Shown piece by piece: positions 7,614 to 14,844 of a stretch of 20,435 nt of DNA. The DNA is from Acetobacteraceae bacterium UBA6159 (lineage in GTDB: Bacteria; Pseudomonadota; Alphaproteobacteria; Acetobacterales; Acetobacteraceae): contig DIUL01000029.1 of NCBI GenBank assembly GCA_002422345.1, positions 30,298 to 50,732 of the forward strand, given 5' to 3'. The position numbers and the translations under genes are program-made. Each line of letters begins with the position of its first letter. The stretch's first letter is position 1. The notes under the pieces were generated by a model, which saw only the letters and a list, made by a program, of their open reading frames with translations, had not been told where the DNA came from and made no database searches.

Positions 7614-7955
7614 AAGACCCCATGCACCGTGAGGATGACCCCCTGCCGAGGCCTCGGATCGCGCATGGTTGCCGCGCCAAGCACGGGCAGGACCTGGGTG
7701 CCTGTCCCGCCTTGCGGGTCCGCACGCCACCCTCCGCCCAGCGTCCGGACGTCATCGGCGGAGGGGGGGGCAATCGCCCCTCAACCCGGTCGGGGCACTG
7801 CCCTGCGTGGTCGTCCGTGTGAAATCCGTTTCCCTTCCCCCCGACCCGCGCACTGGAAAATCGCACCCGGCAAGACCCCATGCACCGTGAGGCGCCGCCC
7901 CCGCACCAGCGCCCTGGAAAATCACATGCGCCAAGACCCCATGCACCGTGAGGAT
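7614..7955 (+). repeat. Three direct copies of a 21-base motif
   Basis: The motif AAGACCCCATGCACCGTGAG (plus G) is exact at 7614-7634, 7872-7892 and 7933-7953. Upstream similarity extends the unit to about 40 bases: GGAAATTTGCCCTCCGT, GGAAAATCGCACCCGGC and GGAAAATCACATGCGCC precede the three copies, and copies 1 and 3 continue with AT. Copies 2 and 3 are 61 bases apart, 1 and 2 are 258 apart. The irregular spacing and lack of equal spacers argue against a CRISPR array; a dispersed intergenic element or a repeated protein-binding site is more likely. Confidence 0.8.
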
Positions 7956-7999
7956 CGCGCCCGGAGGAGTCCCGAGGCCAGACGACGGCCGGAGTCCCG

Positions 8000-8030
8000 G
8001 GCGATGGCCGGGTCGAGCCCGGCCATGACG
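8000..8030 (+). repeat. Third copy of the GGCCGGG palindromic repeat
   Basis: This 31-base segment matches 82-112 except for one base (TCGAG for TCAAG) and is the reverse complement of 1-31 with two differences. Its stem is ATGGCCGGG / CCCGGCCAT with a five-base loop. It is in the non-coding part of the islet. Confidence 0.8.
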
Positions 8031-8085
8031 AGTCGGGCGCCGGTCCATGACGAGTGGGGCGTCGGACCATGACGTGTGGGGCGGT
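8021..8085 (+). repeat. 22-base tandem repeat, three units
   Basis: Units at 8021-8041, 8042-8063 and 8064-8085 share GG-CCATGACG-GT-GGGCG. The first unit is the tail of the palindromic repeat at 8000-8030, so the array seems to have grown from that element's end. It lies about 170 bases before tpiA. Confidence 0.7.
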
Positions 8086-8110
8086 GGCACGGCCGCACCC
8101 CCACAGCGTC

Positions 8111-8196
8111 ACCCCACGGCCCCACCCCCCGCCGTCACCCCACCAACCCGACCCACTCCCACCAACCCAACCCACCCCCACCAACCCCAAACCCTT
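8111..8196. other. C-rich tract, G-quadruplex-prone on the minus strand
   Basis: Between 8135 and 8196 the plus strand has a single G (8150) and four T, the rest being runs of three to five C separated by A (CCCAACCCACCCCCACC style). The minus strand therefore has many G3-G5 runs with one- to three-base loops, the pattern of a G-quadruplex. It lies 57-142 bases upstream of the tpiA start, so it could affect transcription or simply be low-complexity filler. Confidence 0.65.
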
Positions 8197-8252
8197 GCGC
8201 AACCCGACCGACAAGGTGCAAACCGCCCCCATCGCCGTCCGGGAGTTCCCCA

Positions 8253-8990
8253 ATGCGCCAACTGATCGCCGGCAACTGGAAGATGCACACGCTGGGGCAG
8301 GAAGCCCTGGCCCTCGCGCGCGCCGTCGCCGAGGGTGCCCAGGCCCTGCCGGCCGATGTCCTGGTCTGCCCGCCCTTCGTCCATGTCGCGGCCATTGCTG
8401 CGGCCCTGGCGGGGACCAAGGTCGCCGTGGGCGGCCAGGATTGCCACGCAGACGTCCAGGGCGCCCATACCGGTGACGTCGCCGCCCCCATGCTGCGCGA
8501 TGTCGGCGCGACCCATGTCATCCTGGGCCACAGCGAGCGCCGTCAGAACCATGCCGAAACCGATGCCCAGGTCCGCGCCAAGACCTTGGCCGCGACCGCG
8601 GCCGGCCTGACCCCCATCGTCTGCGTCGGCGAAACCGAGTCCGAACGCAACGCCGGCCGGGAACGGGACGTGGTCGCCGGGCAACTCGCAGGCAGCCTGC
8701 CCGAAGGCTTTGCCGGCGTCGTGGCCTATGAGCCGGTCTGGGCGATCGGCACCGGCAAGACCGCGACCGAGGCCGATGTCGCCGCCATGCACGCCTTCAT
8801 CCGCGCCCGCCTGGTCGCCCAGTGCGGACCGGCCGGCGCGGGTATCCTGATCCTCTATGGCGGCTCGGTCCGTCCGGCCAACGCGGCGTCCCTGCTGGCG
8901 GTCCCGGACGTGGGCGGCGCCCTGGTCGGCGGAGCCAGCCTGAAGGCCGAGGACTTCCTGGCGATTGCCCGCGCGGCCAAGGCCGGCTAA
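8253..8990 (+). CDS. tpiA: Triosephosphate isomerase
   Basis: TpiA (245 residues, normal length) interconverts dihydroxyacetone phosphate and glyceraldehyde 3-phosphate in the cytoplasm. Key residues are visible: N8 and K10 in GNWKM, catalytic H93 in HVILGHSERR, catalytic E160 in AYEPVWAIGTGKTAT with loop 6 immediately after, and the phosphate-binding YGGSVRP near the C-terminus. I chose the ATG at 8253 because the protein then begins MRQLIAGNWKMH as in the family; GGGAG at 8241-8245 is a suitable ribosome site. The longer frame to 8076 runs through the C-rich tract and is not coding. It heads a rightward run with secG 52 bases and then pyrG downstream. Confidence 0.97.
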   Translation: MRQLIAGNWKMHTLGQEALALARAVAEGAQALPADVLVCPPFVHVAAIAAALAGTKVAVGGQDCHADVQGAHTGDVAAPMLRDVGATHVILGHSERRQNHAETDAQVRAKTLAATAAGLTPIVCVGETESERNAGRERDVVAGQLAGSLPEGFAGVVAYEPVWAIGTGKTATEADVAAMHAFIRARLVAQCGPAGAGILILYGGSVRPANAASLLAVPDVGGALVGGASLKAEDFLAIARAAKAG

Positions 8991-9042
8991 GCAGCGTCCG
9001 CATACACCGCCCCGACCAAGCCCCTGGCCCAAGGACCCCGAG

Positions 9043-9366
9043 TTGAGCACCGTCCTGCTGATCATCCACCTGTTCGTCACCGTCACCCTGATCGGCGTCG
9101 TGCTGATCCAGCGCAGTGAAGGCGGCGGCCTGGGGATCGGGTCGTCCCAGGGCATGGGCTCCTTCATGTCCGGGCGCGGCACCGCCAACCTGCTGACGCG
9201 CGCGACCGCCATCCTGGCCGCGATCTTCATGCTCCTGTCCCTCGGCCTGGGCGTGCTGAACAAGAGCAGCACGAACAGCCGGTCCCTGCTCGACACGCCG
9301 GCCGGCGCGCCCGCGGCACCGGCCCTGCCGGCACTGCCCGCCGCCCCGTCGGCGCCAACGAACTGA
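9043..9366 (+). CDS. secG: Preprotein translocase subunit SecG (TTG start)
   Basis: SecG (107 residues) is the small two-helix subunit of the SecYEG channel and assists SecA-driven export. The first membrane segment is STVLLIIHLFVTVTLIGVVLIQ, followed by the conserved loop QRSEGGGLGIGSSQGMGSFMSGRGTAN-L-T and the second membrane segment (AILAAIFMLLSLGLGVL). The tail is Ala/Pro-rich, as is common in alphaproteobacteria. The start is a TTG at 9043, with AAGGA at 9031-9035 seven bases before it, giving the usual family N-terminus. The only in-frame ATG (8965) lies inside tpiA and would add a charged, proline-rich extension that SecG proteins lack. Confidence 0.93.
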   Translation: MSTVLLIIHLFVTVTLIGVVLIQRSEGGGLGIGSSQGMGSFMSGRGTANLLTRATAILAAIFMLLSLGLGVLNKSSTNSRSLLDTPAGAPAAPALPALPAAPSAPTN

Positions 9367-9387
9367 GCCGCGCCGTGTCCGCGATGG

Positions 9388-9410
9388 AAGCCCCGCGCAA
9401 TGCGGGCTTT
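9388..9410 (+). terminator. Weak hairpin between secG and pyrG
   Basis: AAGCCC (9388-9393) can pair with GGGCTT (9404-9409), extended by an inner GC/GC pair with one bulged C, followed by TTTCCC. It is short and the T-run is poor, so it may only reduce read-through into pyrG or act in RNA processing. Confidence 0.35.
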
Positions 9411-9445
9411 CCCGACTCCGATTCGCATCCGTATACAGGGCGCCC

Positions 9446-11077
9446 ATGACGCGGTTTGTGTTCATTACCGGCGGCGTGGTCTCCTCCCTGGGCAAGGGCA
9501 TTGCCTCGGCGGCCCTTGGCGCGCTGTTGCAGGCCCGCGGCTACAAGGTGCGCCTGCGCAAGCTGGACCCCTATCTCAACGTCGATCCGGGCACCATGAG
9601 CCCCTATCAGCACGGGGAAGTCTTCGTCACCGATGACGGGGCCGAGACCGACCTGGACCTGGGGCACTACGAACGCTTCACCGGCGTCCACGCCACCAGG
9701 CTGGACAACGCGACGACGGGCCGGATCTACCAGGATGTGATCGCGCGGGAGCGGAAGGGCCTGTATCTGGGCGCCACCGTCCAGGTCATCCCCCACATCA
9801 CCGACGCCATCAAGGAAGCCGTCCAGCGGGAAACCGACGGGCTGGATTTCGTCCTGGTCGAGATCGGCGGCACGGTGGGCGATATCGAAAGCCTGCCGTT
9901 CCTGGAGGCCATCCGGCAGTTGGGGAATGAGCTTGGGCCGGAACGCTCGATGTTCGTCCACCTGACCCTGGTGCCCTATATCCCCTCGGCCGGCGAACTG
10001 AAGACGAAGCCGACCCAGCATTCGGTCAAGGAACTGCTGAACGTCGGCATCCAGCCCCAGATGCTGCTGTGCCGCTGCGACCGGCCGATTCCCGAGAACG
10101 AACGGCGCAAGATCGCCCTGTTCTGCAACGTCCGCCCCGCGGCCGTCATCCCGGCGCTGGACGTGGCCTCGATCTACCAGGTGCCGATCAGCTACCACGC
10201 CGAGGGAATGGACCGCGAGGTGCTCCGCCACTTCGCTTTGCCGCATGAGGGCGAGCCGGACCTGTCCCGCTGGGAACGGATCGTCGAGGCGATCGCCACG
10301 CCCGAGGGTGAGGTCCGTATCGCGATCGTCGGCAAATACACCAATCTGCTGGACGCCTATAAGTCCTTGGCCGAGGCTCTGGCCCATGGCGGCATCGCCA
10401 ACCGGGTCAAGGTGACGCTGGATTGGGTTGACAGCTCCATCTTCGAGCAGCCCGACGCCGTCCAGCGGCTGGAGGATGTCCACGGCATCCTCGTGCCAGG
10501 CGGCTTCGGGGAGCGCGGCACCGAAGGCAAGATCGAGGCGGTGCGCTTCGCCCGCGAGCGCGGCGTGCCGATGTTCGGCATCTGCTTCGGGATGCAGATG
10601 GCGGTGATCGAGGCGGCGCGGAATCTCGCCGGCCTGACCGGCGCGTCATCGACCGAGTTCGGGCCGTGTGACACGGCCGTGGTCGGGCTGCTGACCGAAT
10701 GGGCGCGCGGCAACCAGATCGAGCGGCGGTCCGAGGCGGATGACCTCGGCGGCACCATGCGGCTTGGCGCCTATCCCGCGGAACTCGCCGAAAATAGTCT
10801 AGTCAGCCGTATATACGGTGGCGCTCGGCATATCCAGGAACGGCATCGGCATCGTTTCGAAGTCAATGTGAATTTCCGCGAGCAGCTGGAACAGACGGGC
10901 CTGCGGTTTTCCGGCATGTCCCCCGATGGAGTCCTACCCGAGATCGTTGAACTTCCGAACCATCCCTGGTTCGTGGGGGTCCAATACCATCCGGAGCTAC
11001 GGTCCAAGCCCTTCGACCCCCACCCGCTGTTCGCGAGCTTCATCGAAGCCGCCGTCCGCCAGGCCCGCTTGGTCTGA
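9446..11077 (+). CDS. pyrG: CTP synthase
   Basis: PyrG (543 residues, full length) makes CTP from UTP, ATP and glutamine. The N-terminal synthetase domain begins FVFITGGVVSSLGKGIASA (P-loop, K17) and includes RKLDPYLNVDPGTMSPYQHGEV and EIGGTVGDIES. The C-terminal class I glutamine amidotransferase domain (from about residue 292) has the oxyanion GGFGERG, nucleophile C380 in GICFGMQ (family usually GICLGMQ), and the His/Glu pair H515 and E517 in VQYHPELRS. The ATG at 9446 gives the standard MTRFVFITGG start, with AGGG about eight bases upstream. It is the last gene of the rightward tpiA-secG-pyrG run and converges on ilvC. Confidence 0.97.
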   Translation: MTRFVFITGGVVSSLGKGIASAALGALLQARGYKVRLRKLDPYLNVDPGTMSPYQHGEVFVTDDGAETDLDLGHYERFTGVHATRLDNATTGRIYQDVIARERKGLYLGATVQVIPHITDAIKEAVQRETDGLDFVLVEIGGTVGDIESLPFLEAIRQLGNELGPERSMFVHLTLVPYIPSAGELKTKPTQHSVKELLNVGIQPQMLLCRCDRPIPENERRKIALFCNVRPAAVIPALDVASIYQVPISYHAEGMDREVLRHFALPHEGEPDLSRWERIVEAIATPEGEVRIAIVGKYTNLLDAYKSLAEALAHGGIANRVKVTLDWVDSSIFEQPDAVQRLEDVHGILVPGGFGERGTEGKIEAVRFARERGVPMFGICFGMQMAVIEAARNLAGLTGASSTEFGPCDTAVVGLLTEWARGNQIERRSEADDLGGTMRLGAYPAELAENSLVSRIYGGARHIQERHRHRFEVNVNFREQLEQTGLRFSGMSPDGVLPEIVELPNHPWFVGVQYHPELRSKPFDPHPLFASFIEAAVRQARLV

Positions 11078-11106
11078 TCCCTGGCCCCGGGTCCGCCTCC
11101 CCCGTC

Positions 11107-11128
11107 ATGGCCCGCGAAGGCGGGCCAT
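11107..11128. repeat. Small palindromic repeat after pyrG
   Basis: ATGGCCCGC-GAAG-GCGGGCCAT is a perfect 9-bp stem with a four-base GAAG loop, in the 201-base gap between convergent pyrG and ilvC. It is the 'GTCATGGCCCGCGAAGGCGGGCCAT' type of dispersed intergenic palindrome, distinct from the copies at 1-112. It may stabilise the pyrG mRNA end. Confidence 0.7.
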
Positions 11129-11220
11129 CCACGCCTTTGACAGCAGACCGAACCTCGTCGCCGGTCCGCGAACGAGCGCCCCAACGCCTGGCCTCCCGAA
11201 GACCAGCCGATCCGCCCCCC

Positions 11221-11261
11221 AAACGAAAACACCCCCGGCTGATCGGATCAGCCGGGGGTGT
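11221..11261 (-). terminator. Intrinsic terminator of the ilv group
   Basis: On the minus strand, 18 bases after the ilvC stop, ACACCCCCGGCTGAT pairs perfectly with ATCAGCCGGGGGTGT around a three-base loop, followed by TTTTCGTTT (11221-11228 read leftward). This is a strong rho-independent terminator for the leftward ilvC transcript. In the rightward direction the hairpin is followed by CCTTCAAAA, so it should not efficiently stop pyrG transcripts. Confidence 0.9.
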
Positions 11262-11278
11262 CCTTCAAAACCCGAAGA

Positions 11279-12298
11279 TCAGTTCTTTGACTTGTCGACC
11301 AGCGCGTTCTTGCTGATCCACGGCATCATGGCCCGCAGCTTGGCGCCGACTTCCTCGATCGGATGCTCGGACAGGCGGCGGCGAGTGGCCTTGAAGCTGG
11401 ACTGGTTCACCTTGTTCTCCAGCATCCAGTCGCGGGCGAAACGACCGGACTGGATGTCGGCCAGAACGCGCTTCATCTCGGCCTTGGTTTCATCCGTGAT
11501 GATCCGCGGGCCGGTCACGTATTCGCCATACTCGGCCGTGTTGGAGATCGAGTAGTTCATGTTGGCGATGCCGCCCTCGTAGATCAGGTCCACGATCAGC
11601 TTCACTTCATGCAGGCACTCGAAATACGCCATTTCGGGGGCGTAACCGGCTTCCACCAGCGTCTCGTAGCCGCCCTTGATCAGCTCCACCAAGCCACCGC
11701 ACAGGACGACCTGCTCACCGAACAGATCGGTCTCGCACTCTTCCTTGAAGGTCGTCTCGATGATGCCGGCGCGCCCACCGCCAATGGCCGAGGCGTAGGA
11801 GAGGCCGACTTCCTGCGCGTTGCCCGACGGGTTCTGGGCGATCGCGATCAGGCAGGGGACGCCGCCGCCGCGCTGGTATTCGCTGCGGACCGTGTGGCCA
11901 GGGCCCTTGGGGGCGATCATCAGCACGTCGATGTCGGCGCGCGGGTCGAGCAGGTTGAAGTGCACGTTCAGGCCATGCGCGAAGGCCAGCGCGGCGCCGG
12001 GCTTCATGTTGGCGTGCAGCTTCTCGCGGTACAGGTCGCCCTGGCCCTCGTCGGGGGTCAGGACCATGACCAGATCAGCCCATTTGGCGCAGTCGGCCGG
12101 GTCCATGACCTTCAGGCCGGCGGCTTCCGCCTTGGCCACGCCCGCGGAACCGGGGCGCAGGCCAACGGCGAGGTTGGCGCAGCCGCTGTCCTTCAGGTTG
12201 TTGGCATGGGCGTGGCCCTGGCTGCCATAGCCGATGATGGCGACGTTCTTGCCCTTGATCAGGTTCACGTCGGCGTCGCGGTCGTAGTAGACGCGCAT
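11279..12298 (-). CDS. ilvC: Ketol-acid reductoisomerase (NADP+)
   Basis: IlvC (339 residues, class I short form) isomerises and reduces acetolactate or acetohydroxybutyrate, the second common step of valine, leucine and isoleucine synthesis. The Rossmann motif IIGYGSQGHAHANNL (residues 21-35) binds NADPH. H108 and K131 (in APKGPGH) are active-site residues. Magnesium ligands are D191 and E195 (ETDLFGEQ) and E227/E231 (YFECLHE). The ATG at 12296-12298 is preceded by AAAGGAA (12306-12312), the best ribosome site of this group. It lies 107 bases after ilvN, with a long hairpin between them, and ends at the terminator at 11221-11261. Confidence 0.97.
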   Translation of the reverse strand: MRVYYDRDADVNLIKGKNVAIIGYGSQGHAHANNLKDSGCANLAVGLRPGSAGVAKAEAAGLKVMDPADCAKWADLVMVLTPDEGQGDLYREKLHANMKPGAALAFAHGLNVHFNLLDPRADIDVLMIAPKGPGHTVRSEYQRGGGVPCLIAIAQNPSGNAQEVGLSYASAIGGGRAGIIETTFKEECETDLFGEQVVLCGGLVELIKGGYETLVEAGYAPEMAYFECLHEVKLIVDLIYEGGIANMNYSISNTAEYGEYVTGPRIITDETKAEMKRVLADIQSGRFARDWMLENKVNQSSFKATRRRLSEHPIEEVGAKLRAMMPWISKNALVDKSKN

Positions 12299-12337
12299 GG
12301 ATGGGTTCCTTTCGTTGGGTCGGCGGAGGCTTGGAAC

Positions 12338-12392
12338 GTCAGGACCGAACCCGGTCCAGCCACGCGATGGCCGGACCGGGTTCGGCCCTGAC
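12338..12392. repeat. Long hairpin between ilvN and ilvC
   Basis: The arms 12338-12357 (GTCAGGACCGAACCCGGTCC) and 12373-12392 pair at 19 of 20 positions around a 15-base loop. It begins 14 bases after the ilvN stop and ends 39 bases before the ilvC ATG in transcription direction. With no T-run after it, it is more likely a processing or stability element, or a dispersed palindrome, than a terminator. It could set different levels of ilvC and ilvBN mRNA. Confidence 0.75.
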
Positions 12393-12405
12393 GCAAAGGG
12401 GTGGG

Positions 12406-12924
12406 TTAGATCGTCCGCTTGCCGCGCGCCAGCGCCGCGATCCCGGTGCGGGACACCTCGGCGAGGCCCAGGGCCCGCATCAGCTCAATGAAGGCGTCGA
12501 TCTTGTCGGACGCGCCGGTCAGCTCGAACACGAAGCTTTCCACCGTCGTATCGACGACCCGCGCGCGGAAGGTCTCGGCGATCCGCAGCGCCTCGACCCG
12601 CTTTTCCCCGGTGCCGATCACCTTGATCAGCGCCATCTCGCGGGCGACATGCGGGCCTTCGCGGGTCAGGTCGGAGACGCGGTGGACCGGGACCAGCCGG
12701 TCGAGCTGGGCCTTGATCTGCTCGATGACCATGGTCGTCCCGGTGGTCACGACATTGATCCGGCTCTGCTTGCCCTCGGCGTCCACCGGGGCGACCGTCA
12801 GGCTGTCGATATTGTAGCCGCGGCCCGAGAACAGGCCTGTGACCCGCGCGAGGACGCCTGCCTCATTGTCCACCAGGACGGAGATGGTGGCGGTGCGCTG
12901 GGTCGTGTCTTGGGAACTGGACAT
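12406..12924 (-). CDS. ilvN: Acetolactate synthase small (regulatory) subunit
   Basis: This is the 172-residue regulatory subunit (IlvN/IlvH type) of acetohydroxyacid synthase. The N-terminal ACT domain (about 12-85) starts TISVLVDNEAGVLARVTGLFS with RGYNIDSLTVAP, the valine-binding fold that gives feedback inhibition in the family. The C-terminal domain contains ELTGASDKIDAFIELMR, typical of the family. It follows ilvB by 84 bases and precedes ilvC. The ATG at 12924 has only a weak Shine-Dalgarno (TTGAAG). Confidence 0.95.
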   Translation of the reverse strand: MSSSQDTTQRTATISVLVDNEAGVLARVTGLFSGRGYNIDSLTVAPVDAEGKQSRINVVTTGTTMVIEQIKAQLDRLVPVHRVSDLTREGPHVAREMALIKVIGTGEKRVEALRIAETFRARVVDTTVESFVFELTGASDKIDAFIELMRALGLAEVSRTGIAALARGKRTI

Positions 12925-13008
12925 GCTTCAACCGATCGGTAACGCGAAGGGGCGGGCGGGTCACCCGCATGGGGAAACCCAACCCGCGGCGGCCTTCTGA
13001 CAGAAAAC

Positions 13009-14787
13009 TCAGACCAGGGCAAAACCCTGATCGGAGACGACGGCATTCGTCGCCTCATGATCCGGGCCGAGGATCATCTCATTGTGCGCCGCGCCCGACG
13101 GGATCATCGGGAAGCAGTTCTCCTTCTGGTCGACGGCGATGTCGGCGATCACCGGGCCGTCGCAATCCAGCATCCGGATGATCACGTCATCCAGTTGCTC
13201 GACGCTGGTCGCCCGCAGGCCGGTGGCGTGGAAGCTTTCCGCCAGCTTCACGAAGTCGGGCAAAGCGGCGGAGTAGCTTTCCGAATACCGGCCCCCGTGC
13301 AGCAGCTCCTGCCACTGCCGGACCATGCCCATGTATTCGTTGTTCAGGATGAAGACCTTCACTGGCAGGCGGTACTGCGCCAGCGTCCCCATCTCCTGGA
13401 TGTTCATCAGGATGGACGCCTCGCCGGCGATGTCGATCACCAGCGCGTCCGGATGCGCCACCTGCACGCCCATCGCGGCCGGCAGCCCGTAGCCCATCGT
13501 CCCCAGCCCGCCCGAGGTCATCCAGCGGTTCGGCTTCTCGAACTTGAAGTGCTGGGCGGCCCACATCTGGTGCTGCCCGACCTCGGTCGTGATGAAGACT
13601 TCCTGCTTCCGCGCCTTGGTGATCTCATACAGGCGCTGCACGGCGTATTGCGGCTTGATGATCGTCCCGGGCTGCATGGCCTGGTGGAAGCCCAGGCTGT
13701 TCTTGCCGCGCCATTCGTCGATCTGGCGCCACCAGGCGGCGATGGCCGGCGCGTCTGCCTTCCCCGGGGTGGCGTGCCATTCCCGCAGCATCGCATCCAG
13801 CGCCCGTCCGGCATCCGCGATGATCGGGATTTCAACCGGGACGTTCTTGTTGACCGAGGAGCGGTCGATATCGATGTGGATCTTGCGCGAGCCCTGGCTG
13901 AACGCGTTCAGCCGCCCGGTCACCCGGTCGTCGAAGCGAGCGCCCACGGCCAGCAGCACGTCGCAGCCATGCATCGCCATGTTGGCTTCGTAGGTGCCGT
14001 GCATCCCCAGCATGCCCAGGAACTGCGGGTCTGACGCCGGATAGGCACCCAGCCCCATCAGCGTATTGGTCACCGGGAAGCCGGTGGCGCGGACCAAAGC
14101 GGTCAGGGCCTCCGACGCCTTCGGGCCGGCATTGATCACGCCGCCGCCGGCATAGATCATCGGCCGCTTCGCCTGCTTCAGCAGGGCCACCGCTTCCTCG
14201 ATCCGGGCCGCCTCGGGGTCGAGCCGCGGGCGATAGCTCGGGTGCGCCGGCGCCGCTTCGGTGTAGGGCGCCTTGTTGATCAGGATGTCCTTGGGCAGGT
14301 CGATCACGACCGGACCCGGCCGGCCGGAACGCGCGACATAGAAGGCCTCATGCACCACGCGGGCCAGGTCTTCCGAGCGCTTGACCAAATAGTTGTGCTT
14401 GGTCGCGGGCCGGGTGATGCCGGTCGTGTCGGCTTCCTGGAAGGCGTCGTTGCCGATCAGATGCGTCGGTACCTGCCCGGTCAGGCAGACGACCGGGATG
14501 CTGTCCATCAGCGCATCGCATAGCCCGGTCACGGCATTGGTCGCCCCGGGACCGGACGTGACCAGCACCACGCCGACCTTGCCGGTGGAGCGGGCATAGC
14601 CCTCGGCCGCGTGGACCGCGCCGCCTTCCTGGCGGACGAGAATGTGCCGGATCGCGTTCTGGTTGAAGATCGCGTCATAGATCGGCAGGACCGCGCCGCC
14701 AGGATAGCCGAAAATAACCTCGACGCCCTGGTCTTTCAGGGCGCGAAGCAGGATTTCGGCGCCCGACTGGGTGAGTTCCGCGGACAT
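13009..14787 (-). CDS. ilvB: Acetolactate synthase large (catalytic) subunit
   Basis: The 592-residue catalytic subunit is thiamine-diphosphate dependent and condenses pyruvate with pyruvate or 2-ketobutyrate. Visible features are VIFGYPGGAVLPIYDA, catalytic E54 in RQEGGAVHAAEGYAR, the SGPGATNAVTGL turn, GDVLL-type central FAD domain (CDVLLAVGARFDDRVTGR) and the C-terminal ThDP domain (TSGGLGTMGYGLPAAMG). The usual GDGS metal motif reads GEAS (DIAGEASILMN), paired with ILNNEYMGMVRQWQ; I recall GEAS as a normal alphaproteobacterial variant, so activity is expected. The ATG at 14787 is 57 bases after miaA, so the two may be co-transcribed; that gap is too short for a leader-peptide attenuator. 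Confidence 0.97.
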   Translation of the reverse strand: MSAELTQSGAEILLRALKDQGVEVIFGYPGGAVLPIYDAIFNQNAIRHILVRQEGGAVHAAEGYARSTGKVGVVLVTSGPGATNAVTGLCDALMDSIPVVCLTGQVPTHLIGNDAFQEADTTGITRPATKHNYLVKRSEDLARVVHEAFYVARSGRPGPVVIDLPKDILINKAPYTEAAPAHPSYRPRLDPEAARIEEAVALLKQAKRPMIYAGGGVINAGPKASEALTALVRATGFPVTNTLMGLGAYPASDPQFLGMLGMHGTYEANMAMHGCDVLLAVGARFDDRVTGRLNAFSQGSRKIHIDIDRSSVNKNVPVEIPIIADAGRALDAMLREWHATPGKADAPAIAAWWRQIDEWRGKNSLGFHQAMQPGTIIKPQYAVQRLYEITKARKQEVFITTEVGQHQMWAAQHFKFEKPNRWMTSGGLGTMGYGLPAAMGVQVAHPDALVIDIAGEASILMNIQEMGTLAQYRLPVKVFILNNEYMGMVRQWQELLHGGRYSESYSAALPDFVKLAESFHATGLRATSVEQLDDVIIRMLDCDGPVIADIAVDQKENCFPMIPSGAAHNEMILGPDHEATNAVVSDQGFALV

Positions 14788-14844
14788 GACTGGAGTGCCC
14801 CATGGTTAAAGAGGGCGGACGCATAGAGGGGTTGTTGCGGTGCG

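Larger units (their letters stand above)
7327..8252. other. Non-coding, repeat-rich region between the TIR gene and tpiA
   Basis: About 0.9 kb without a convincing gene. All open frames on both strands are Pro/Arg/Gly-rich and overlap each other, with no family motif and no ribosome site. It contains a G-rich tract at 7399-7423, the short dispersed repeat at 7441, 7614, 7872 and 7933, the palindromic repeat at 8000-8030, three 22-base tandem units at 8021-8085 and a C-rich tract at 8111-8196. The tpiA promoter should lie in the last part; I see no clear -35/-10 pair. It may be debris from past insertions. Confidence 0.6.

Noticed and set aside
7614..7955. Possible CRISPR array
   Set aside because: There are only three 21-base copies with spacings of 258 and 61 bases, similarity extends into the flanks, and no cas genes are present.
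7398..8253. Several open frames of 60-240 codons on both strands in the islet's 3' part
   Set aside because: They overlap one another, are Pro/Arg/Gly-rich, run through repeats and the C-rich tract, and have no ribosome sites or family features.
8965..9042. ATG start for secG at 8965
   Set aside because: It lies within tpiA and adds a Pro/Arg-rich extension; the TTG at 9043 with AAGGA upstream gives the conserved SecG N-terminus.
13430..13450. GEAS in place of GDGS in the acetolactate synthase ThDP motif, considered as a sign of an inactive enzyme
   Set aside because: The acidic metal ligand is kept as Glu, the rest of the motif and the operon are intact, and I recall this variant as usual in alphaproteobacteria.
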